Assembly (NCBI GenBank): GCA_946222435.1
Contig: CAMIOJ010000016.1
Span: 1 to 14,664 of the forward strand
Source of the DNA: an uncultured Micrococcus sp.
GTDB taxonomy: Bacteria; Actinomycetota; Actinomycetes; Actinomycetales; Micrococcaceae
DNA: 14,664 bases
Direction of reading: 5' to 3'
The notes below the pieces were generated by a model that was not told the DNA's origin, ran no database searches, and worked only from the letters and a program-made list of their open reading frames with translations. The position numbers were made by a program, and so were the translations under genes. Below, one piece after another: positions 9,364-14,664 of this stretch. How positions within the stretch are numbered: the stretch's first letter is position 1; each line of letters starts with the position of its first letter.

Positions 9364-9392
9364 CAGTGGAAGCACGACACTGCACTGGAGTG
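9364..9392 (+). repeat. Clustered CACTG/CAGTG half-sites upstream of cydA
   Basis: The pentamer CACTG or its complement CAGTG occurs at 9364-9368, 9378-9382 and 9383-9387, and an AGTG at 9389-9392 completes a CACT-gg-AGTG palindrome (9383-9392). This palindrome covers the GGAG ribosome binding site of cydA (9387-9390). It could be an operator or an RNA hairpin affecting translation; no regulator is known to me for this motif. Confidence 0.4.
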
Positions 9393-9399
9393 ACACAGC

Positions 9400-10992
9400 A
9401 TGGATCCCCTGGAACTGGCCCGCTGGCAGTTCGGCATCACCACCGTCTACCACTTCCTGATGGTCCCGCTCACCATCGGCCTCGGACTGCTCGTGGCGGT
9501 CCTGCAGACCGCGTGGTTCACCACGGGGCGGGAGGTCTACCTCCGGATGACAAAGTTCTGGGGCAAGCTCTTCCTCATCAACTTCATCATGGGCGTGGCC
9601 ACCGGCATCGTGCAGGAGTTCCAGTTCGGCATGGCCTGGTCCGAGTACTCCCGCTTCGTGGGGGACGTCTTCGGCGCCCCCCTCGCGATGGAGGCGCTCA
9701 TCGCCTTCTTCCTGGAGTCCGTGTTCCTCGGGGCCTGGATCTTCGGCTGGAAGACGCTCCCGAAGGCGGTCCACCTCGCGGCCCTCTGGCTCGCGGTGGT
9801 CGGCGCCCACTTCTCCGCGTACTTCATCATGGCCGCCAACGCGTTCATGCAGCACCCGGTCGGCTACCGCGTGGTGGACGGACGCCCCGTGCTGGATGAC
9901 ATCGGGGCCGTGCTCACGAACCCCATCCTGCTGACCCACTTCCCGCACACGCTCTTCGGCGCCTATGCCGTGGGCGGCGGCTTCCTGCTCGGCATCGCCT
10001 GGTACCACCTCTGGCGCCGCCGTGCCGACGGCATCGACTCCGTGGACGCCGACGGCCGCGTGGTGGTGGGGGAGACCGGCTCGGCCGCCCGGGACCGCCT
10101 GGACCACACCGTCTGGCTGCGCTCCCTGCGCATCGGCGCCGCGGTGGCGATCATCGGCTTCACCGGCACCGCCTTCACCGGCCATGCGCAGGCCCAGCAG
10201 ATGATCCAGACCCAGCCGCTCAAGATGGCCTCGGCCGAGGCCGCCTGCCATGACGGCACGGCGTTCTCCGTGTTCTCCTTCGCCGATCTGTCCGACCGCT
10301 CGGGCGCCACCACCTGCGACGACATCGTGGGCGTGGTCGAGGTGCCCGGCCTGCTGTCCTACCTGGCCTACGAGGACTTCACGACCCCGGTCAAGGGCGT
10401 CACGAGCCTGATCCCGGAGTACCAGGAGAAGTACGGCACCCACCTGCCGGACGACCCCATGTACGGAGAGCGGGCGGGCGCGGAGATCGACTACCAGCCG
10501 CTGATGGAGGTGACCTACTGGGGCTTCCGCCTGATGATCACCTTCGGCGGCCTCGCCGCGCTCGCCGCCGCCTGCGCCCTCTGGATGACCAGGAGGGGCA
10601 CGGTCCCGGCGAGCCGGAACTGGATGCGGGTGGCCGTCCTCTCGATCGGCGGCTCCTTCGGAGCGAACATGGCTGGCTGGGTGTTCACGGAGATGGGCCG
10701 CCAGCCGTTCGTGGTGGCCCCGAACCCGGCGCTGCCCGCCGGAGACCAGGTGTTCATGTTCACCGCCGCCGCGGTGTCTCCGGGGGTGGACGGCGTGGAG
10801 ATCCTGGTGTCCCTGATCGTGTTCGCCCTGCTCTACGGCACCCTGCTCGTCGTCGAGGTCGTCCTGCTGGCCCGCTACGTGCGGGGAGGCGTGCCGGCCG
10901 GCATGCCGGAGCTGACCGCCCACGAGCACGACGACCGCCACCGCCACGACCGCGACCACGACGAGGACGACGTCCTCGCCTTTGCCTACTGA
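9400..10992 (+). CDS. cydA: Cytochrome bd quinol oxidase subunit I (CydA)
   Basis: A 530-residue integral membrane subunit that carries the haems of cytochrome bd and oxidises quinol (probably menaquinol here) while reducing oxygen to water. Expected ligands are present: H18 (b595, in VYHFLMVPLTIGLG), E98 and E106 (in MEALIAFFLES), H183 (FPHT) and M379 (YWGFRLM) for b558. The quinol-loop residues K275 and E280 (QPLKMASAEA) and the GWxFTExGRQP motif (426-436) are intact, with Phe in place of the final Trp of GRQPW. The loop holds two cysteines, C283 and C306, which could pair. The C-terminus is a His/Asp-rich tail (508-524). The ATG at 9400 has GGAG nine nt upstream. It is the first gene of cydA-cydB-cydDC. 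Confidence 0.95.
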   Translation: MDPLELARWQFGITTVYHFLMVPLTIGLGLLVAVLQTAWFTTGREVYLRMTKFWGKLFLINFIMGVATGIVQEFQFGMAWSEYSRFVGDVFGAPLAMEALIAFFLESVFLGAWIFGWKTLPKAVHLAALWLAVVGAHFSAYFIMAANAFMQHPVGYRVVDGRPVLDDIGAVLTNPILLTHFPHTLFGAYAVGGGFLLGIAWYHLWRRRADGIDSVDADGRVVVGETGSAARDRLDHTVWLRSLRIGAAVAIIGFTGTAFTGHAQAQQMIQTQPLKMASAEAACHDGTAFSVFSFADLSDRSGATTCDDIVGVVEVPGLLSYLAYEDFTTPVKGVTSLIPEYQEKYGTHLPDDPMYGERAGAEIDYQPLMEVTYWGFRLMITFGGLAALAAACALWMTRRGTVPASRNWMRVAVLSIGGSFGANMAGWVFTEMGRQPFVVAPNPALPAGDQVFMFTAAAVSPGVDGVEILVSLIVFALLYGTLLVVEVVLLARYVRGGVPAGMPELTAHEHDDRHRHDRDHDEDDVLAFAY

Positions 10993-11008
10993 TCCGCGTC
11001 CAGGACAC

Positions 11009-11014
11009 AAGGAG
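11009..11014 (+). promoter_or_regulatory. Ribosome binding site of cydB
   Basis: AAGGAG nine nucleotides before the ATG at 11024. It supports that start over an in-frame ATG at 10982 that overlaps the cydA end and would add 14 hydrophilic residues. Confidence 0.7.
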
Positions 11015-11023
11015 ACCGTCATC

Positions 11024-12046
11024 ATGGCAGAGACCCTGCCCACCGTCTGGTTCGCCCTCATCGCCGTCCTCTGGCTCGGCTACCTGCTGCTGGAGGGGTT
11101 CGACCTCGGCGTCGGCATGCTCATGCGCCTCTGGGCCCGGGACGAGCGCTCCCGACGCCAGCTGCTGAACACCATCGGCCCCGTGTGGGACGGCAACGAG
11201 GTGTGGCTGATCACCGCTGCCGGCGCCACCTTCGCCGCATTCCCGCACTGGTACGCGTCGCTGTTCTCCGCCCTCTACCTGCCGCTGATGCTCACCCTGG
11301 TCGGCCTGATCCTGCGCGCCGTCGCGATCGAGTACCGCGGCAAGGCCATCACCGACTCCGGCCGTGCCGCCTGGGACGCCTGCCTGGCGGTCGGCTCCCT
11401 GCTCGCGGCCTTCACCGTGGGGGCCATGCTGGCGCTGACCACCACCGGGCTGCCGCTGGACGCCAACGGCGACCGGGTGGGCGGCTCCTTCGTGTGGCTC
11501 ACCCCGTACGCCCTGCTCGGCGGCGTGGCCGTGGTCCTGTTCGCGATCGCCCAGGCCTGGGCGTTCCTCGGCCTGAAGACCGAGGGGGCCGCCCGTGAGG
11601 CCGCCGGCCGGGTGCTCGGGCGCTGGCTGCCGCTGCTGCTGGCCCCGCTGGCGGTGTGGGTCCTGATCGTGGTGGCGCGCGGCGGTGCCGTGCTGCCGTG
11701 GGTGCTCACGGTCCTGGCCGTGGTGGCGGCGGCCGCTGCCTGGCGCTGGGCCCGCGCCGGCCGCGAGGGGCTGACGTTCGCCGGCATGACCGGGTTCCTG
11801 GCCTGCGGCGTGGCCGCCCTGTTCACCGCGGTCTACCCGGTGGTGCTGCCCTCGACCGTGGACCCGGCGTACAGCCTCACGGTGGAGAACGCCTCCTCCG
11901 GCACCTACACGCTCACCGTGATGGTGTGGGTCACCGTGGTCTTCGTGCCGATCGTGCTGGCCTACACCGCGTGGTCCTACTGGCAGTTCCGCCGCCGCAT
12001 CGCGGTCACCCACATCCCCACGGCGCACGCCGTCCGCCCGGTGTGA
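11024..12046 (+). CDS. cydB: Cytochrome bd quinol oxidase subunit II (CydB)
   Basis: A 340-residue polytopic membrane protein, the structural partner of CydA in the bd oxidase. Diagnostic motifs are LLEGFDLGVG (22-31) in the first helix and GPVWDGNEVWL (52-62), both hallmarks of CydB, followed by a run of hydrophobic helices to the C-terminus. The length is slightly shorter than many family members but no helix appears to be missing. The start ATG at 11024 is set by AAGGAG; the gene follows cydA after 31 nt. The last codons overlap the GTG start of cydDC by 4 nt (GTGA at 12043-12046), so the three genes form one transcription unit with coupled translation. Confidence 0.94.
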   Translation: MAETLPTVWFALIAVLWLGYLLLEGFDLGVGMLMRLWARDERSRRQLLNTIGPVWDGNEVWLITAAGATFAAFPHWYASLFSALYLPLMLTLVGLILRAVAIEYRGKAITDSGRAAWDACLAVGSLLAAFTVGAMLALTTTGLPLDANGDRVGGSFVWLTPYALLGGVAVVLFAIAQAWAFLGLKTEGAAREAAGRVLGRWLPLLLAPLAVWVLIVVARGGAVLPWVLTVLAVVAAAAAWRWARAGREGLTFAGMTGFLACGVAALFTAVYPVVLPSTVDPAYSLTVENASSGTYTLTVMVWVTVVFVPIVLAYTAWSYWQFRRRIAVTHIPTAHAVRPV

Positions 12047-14664
12047 GCCTTTCCGACGACGGCCGCCCGCCGCGTCCGTCCGGCCCCCTTCCCCGGGACC
12101 GCGCCGCGCGGCGGCTGCTGGTCCCGCTGCTGGGGTGCGCCGTCCTGCGTGCCGCCGGGTGGATCCTCCTGGCGGAGGCGCTGACGCGGCTGCTCGCAGG
12201 GCTGGCCGCCGCTCTGCCCGCTCCGGACGCCGCCGACCTGCTCGACCTGCTCGTGCACCCTCCGGCCCCGTCCGGCGCGGCGGCGGTCTCCGGCGTCGGG
12301 TCCGCCCTGGCGCTCGGAGCGGCCGGCGCGCTGCTGCGGGCGGCGGCCGAGGCGCTGGCCCCCGCGCTGGGCCGGCGCACATCGCTGCGCGTCCAGGGGG
12401 AGCTGCGCCGGGCCCTGCTGCACCGGCGCCTGCTCGAGGCGGACGCCCTCGGGGCCGACGTCGGCCCGGACGCCGTGCTCGTCACCCGCGGATTGGACGG
12501 CCTGGACGACTACCATGCCAAGGTCCTGCCCGCCCTGGCCGCTGCCGCCGTGGTCCCGCCGGCGCTGATCGGGTGGGCCCTGCTGCGCGACCCGCTGTCC
12601 GCGCTGCTGCTGGTCCTCACGCTGCCCCTCGTGCCGCTGTTCATGGTGCTCATCGGCCGGCACACCGCCGAGCGCATCGCCGCCGCGGCCGCGGGGCTGG
12701 ACCGGCTCTCGGCCCAGCTGGCCGAGCTCGCCCGCGGCCTGCCGGTGCTGGTGGGGCTGCACCGGGCCGGCGTGCAGCGCCGCTCGCTCGAGCGCGTCGC
12801 CGAGCGGCACCGTGCCGCCACGATGGGCACGCTGCGCACCGCCTTCGTGTCCGGCCTGGCCCTGGAGCTGCTCGCCTCCCTGTCCGTGGCGGTGGTGGCC
12901 GTGGTGATCGGCGTCCGGCTCGTCTCCGGGAGCCTGGGGCTCGCCGAGGGGCTGGTGGTCCTGGTGATCGCCGCCGAGGTCTACCTGCCCCTGCGCGAGA
13001 TCGGCGCGGCCTTCCACTCCTCCGAGGACGCCGAGGCGGCCCGGGAACGCGTCCTGGCCCGCGTGCAGGCGCCGCCCCGGGTGTCCGCACTGGACGCGCT
13101 GCGGTGCCCGGACCATGCGGGTGCGGACGTCGCCCGCGCGGGGTCCGCGGGCGGGGACCGCCGCTACGGCCCTGCGGACCGGCCGGGGGTGCGAGACGCA
13201 GAGCCGGTGCTGGCCCTGCAGGGGCTGCGGATCGCCCACGGCCGGGCGCCCTGGACCGTGGACGGCCTCGACCTGACGTTGGCGGCCGGGGAGCGCCGCG
13301 TGCTGGCCGGCGCGTCCGGCTCCGGCAAGTCGACCGTGCTCCACCTGCTCGCCGGCCTGCTCCGTGCCGACGACGTCCGGGTCGCCGGCACGGTGCGGAC
13401 CCCGCCGCCCGGGCATGTGCTCTGGCTCGGCCAGCACCCCGAGTTCGCGGCAGCCACCGCCGCCGAGGAGCTGGCGCTCGCCGGAGCGGACCCGGCTGAG
13501 ACGCGCGCGGCGCTCGCCGCGGTCGGACTGCCGGCCGGTCTCTCCGCTCGCCCGGTGGCGGACCTGAGCCCGGGTGAGCGGCGCCGACTCGGCCTGGCCC
13601 GGCTGCTCGTCCGGCTGGCGCGGGCGGCGGGGCAGACCGCGCCCCGGCTCCTGCTGCTGGACGAGCCCACGGCCCACCTGGACGGCGCCGCCGCCGCACG
13701 GGTGCGCACCCTGCTGACGCAGATCCGCACGGGCACCGTGCCCGGGCTGTCCCTGCCGCCGGTTGCCCTGCTCATCGCCTCGCATGACCCCGCCCTGGCG
13801 GACGGCGTCCCGCCCGCCGGGAGGATCGGGCCCGCACAGGGCACCGGACCGGCTGAAGGAACCGGACCGGCTGAAGGCACCGGGGAGGCTGAAGGAACCG
13901 GACCGGCTGAAGGCACCGGGCCGGTCGAAGGCACCGGGCAGGCTGAAGGAACCGGGCGGCCGGCCTCCGGACCCGGTCCGGAGGCCGAGGCGGACGGTGC
14001 GAGGCGGGCCGGCGCGGGAGCGGTCCTGCGGGTGCTGCCCTGGCGGGACAGGGGCCTGTGGGCCGCTGTCGCCTGGGCCCTGGGCACCCACCTCTCGGCC
14101 GCCCTGCTGGCGGGCCTGTCCGGGTGGCTGATCGTCATGGCCGCCTATCGCCCGCCGATCCTGTACTTGCTGGCCGTGATCGTGCTGGTGCGGGCGTTCG
14201 GGATCTCCCGCGGGGTCTGCCGCTACCTGGACCGGCTGTCTGCCCACGACGCCGTCCTGGCCTGGGCCGGCCGCCTGCGCCTGCGGATCTGGGACCGGCT
14301 CGGCGCCGACCCGGGCGCCTTCCGTCGGCTCAGCCGGGCGGACGGGGCCCTCTCGGCACTGGTCGCGGACGTGGACGCCCTCCGGGACGCCGTGCCCCGG
14401 GTCCTCGTGCCGGTGCCGGCGGCGCTGCTCGCCTGGGGCGTGACCGCCGGGCTCGTCGCCCTCGTGGCACCCGGTCCGGCCGCGGCGGCGCTGCCCGTGG
14501 CCGCGGCAGGCCTCGTGCTGGTCCCGGCGGCCGTCCTGCTCGCGGACCGGGCCGCATCGGGTGCCGCGGCCACCCGGCGCTCGGCCCTGCTCGCCCATGT
14601 CACCCGCCTGCTCCAGGCCGCCGCCGACCTGCTCTGGTCCCGGGTGGTGCGGCAGTTCCCGATG
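12043..14664 (+). CDS. cydDC: CydDC fusion: heterodimeric-type ABC thiol exporter in one chain (partial)
   Basis: Open for 874 codons to the window edge, 3' end missing. The protein should export glutathione or cysteine-type thiols or related reductants, needed for bd oxidase assembly. The CydD half has membrane helices from about residue 24 to 318 with family segments TRGLDGLDDYHAK (148-160), TLPLVPLF (around 194-201) and EVYLPLREIGAAFHSSED (312-329). Its ATPase has Walker A GASGSGKST (423-431), Q-loop Q464, signature LSPGE (508-512), Walker B LLLLDE (536-541) and H581. A linker with six GTGxAE-type repeats (600-635) follows. The CydC half starts near 655 with SGWLI (693-697) and the VRAFGISRGVCRYLDRLSAHDA segment (716-737). 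The GTG start overlaps the cydB stop (GTGA). Fused CydDC is known in actinobacteria. The second ATPase domain lies beyond the window. Confidence 0.9.
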   Translation, partial: MSLSDDGRPPRPSGPLPRDRAARRLLVPLLGCAVLRAAGWILLAEALTRLLAGLAAALPAPDAADLLDLLVHPPAPSGAAAVSGVGSALALGAAGALLRAAAEALAPALGRRTSLRVQGELRRALLHRRLLEADALGADVGPDAVLVTRGLDGLDDYHAKVLPALAAAAVVPPALIGWALLRDPLSALLLVLTLPLVPLFMVLIGRHTAERIAAAAAGLDRLSAQLAELARGLPVLVGLHRAGVQRRSLERVAERHRAATMGTLRTAFVSGLALELLASLSVAVVAVVIGVRLVSGSLGLAEGLVVLVIAAEVYLPLREIGAAFHSSEDAEAARERVLARVQAPPRVSALDALRCPDHAGADVARAGSAGGDRRYGPADRPGVRDAEPVLALQGLRIAHGRAPWTVDGLDLTLAAGERRVLAGASGSGKSTVLHLLAGLLRADDVRVAGTVRTPPPGHVLWLGQHPEFAAATAAEELALAGADPAETRAALAAVGLPAGLSARPVADLSPGERRRLGLARLLVRLARAAGQTAPRLLLLDEPTAHLDGAAAARVRTLLTQIRTGTVPGLSLPPVALLIASHDPALADGVPPAGRIGPAQGTGPAEGTGPAEGTGEAEGTGPAEGTGPVEGTGQAEGTGRPASGPGPEAEADGARRAGAGAVLRVLPWRDRGLWAAVAWALGTHLSAALLAGLSGWLIVMAAYRPPILYLLAVIVLVRAFGISRGVCRYLDRLSAHDAVLAWAGRLRLRIWDRLGADPGAFRRLSRADGALSALVADVDALRDAVPRVLVPVPAALLAWGVTAGLVALVAPGPAAAALPVAAAGLVLVPAAVLLADRAASGAAATRRSALLAHVTRLLQAAADLLWSRVVRQFPM
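13840..13947 (+). repeat. 18 bp tandem repeat, six copies, in the CydDC linker
   Basis: Six head-to-tail 18 bp units with the pattern GGMACCGGRSMGGYYGAA, each coding one hexapeptide: GTGPAE twice, then GTGEAE, GTGPAE, GTGPVE and GTGQAE. A partial seventh unit (GTGR) follows. The units differ mostly at the fourth and fifth residues and at third codon positions. Because the unit is a multiple of three, gain or loss of copies would keep the reading frame. Confidence 0.9.

Noticed and set aside
9112..11061. Minus-strand open frame of 649 codons opposite cydA
   Set aside because: It is antisense to the well-conserved cydA and runs into oleA out of frame; its composition is that of a shadow frame.
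13840..13947. CRISPR-like or minisatellite array
   Set aside because: The units are contiguous without spacers, are 18 bp, and encode an in-frame hexapeptide, so they are a coding tandem repeat.
11977..14598. Minus-strand open frame of 873 codons opposite cydDC
   Set aside because: The product is rich in Gly, Gln, Arg and Pro with no domain, whereas the plus strand has an uninterrupted CydDC frame with Walker A, signature and Walker B motifs.
12044..14664. Separate cydD and cydC genes
   Set aside because: No stop codon or new start with a ribosome binding site interrupts the frame between the two halves; the reading frame passes through the repeat linker into CydC.

Overview
This 14.7 kb window is very GC-rich and codon-dense. 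It comes from a high-GC Gram-positive bacterium (Actinomycetota). The closest match I can suggest is Micrococcus or a near relative. The evidence is an actinobacterial topoisomerase IV B subunit (ParE type), a fused CydDC transporter after cydAB, and an olefin cluster ordered oleA, oleBC (fused), oleD, which is the arrangement known from Micrococcus luteus. The genus call rests on gene content from memory, not on a search.

Left part (1-3960). A GNAT acetyltransferase (+) ends at a strong hairpin terminator shared with a 73-residue zinc-ribbon-like protein (-). A 213 bp divergent region then leads to the topoisomerase IV/GyrB-like subunit (+), which is followed by a small four-helix membrane protein (+). 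The latter may be leaderless, with a run of eight C in its promoter spacer. A perfect 23 bp hairpin separates it from the convergent ole operon.

Middle part (4034-9223, minus strand). oleA, oleBC and oleD form a tight operon (16 nt gap, then a TGATG overlap). Together they give the complete route to long-chain internal alkenes: head-to-head condensation of two acyl-CoAs (OleA), ketoreduction (OleD), ATP-dependent beta-lactone formation (OleC part) and beta-lactone decarboxylation (OleB part).

Right part (9400-14664, plus strand). cydA and cydB encode cytochrome bd quinol oxidase. A GTGA overlap leads into a very long open frame for a fused CydD-CydC ABC exporter, needed for assembly of the oxidase. 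This frame is cut by the window edge after 874 codons. The two halves are joined by a linker with six copies of an 18 bp / 6-residue tandem repeat.

The ole and cyd operons diverge from a shared 176 bp control region. No tRNA, rRNA, CRISPR array, insertion sequence or phage gene was seen. I found no clearly undescribed system. The best leads are the ole/cyd head-to-head arrangement, the repeat linker in CydDC, the C-tract promoter, and the cysteine pair and His/Asp tail of CydA.
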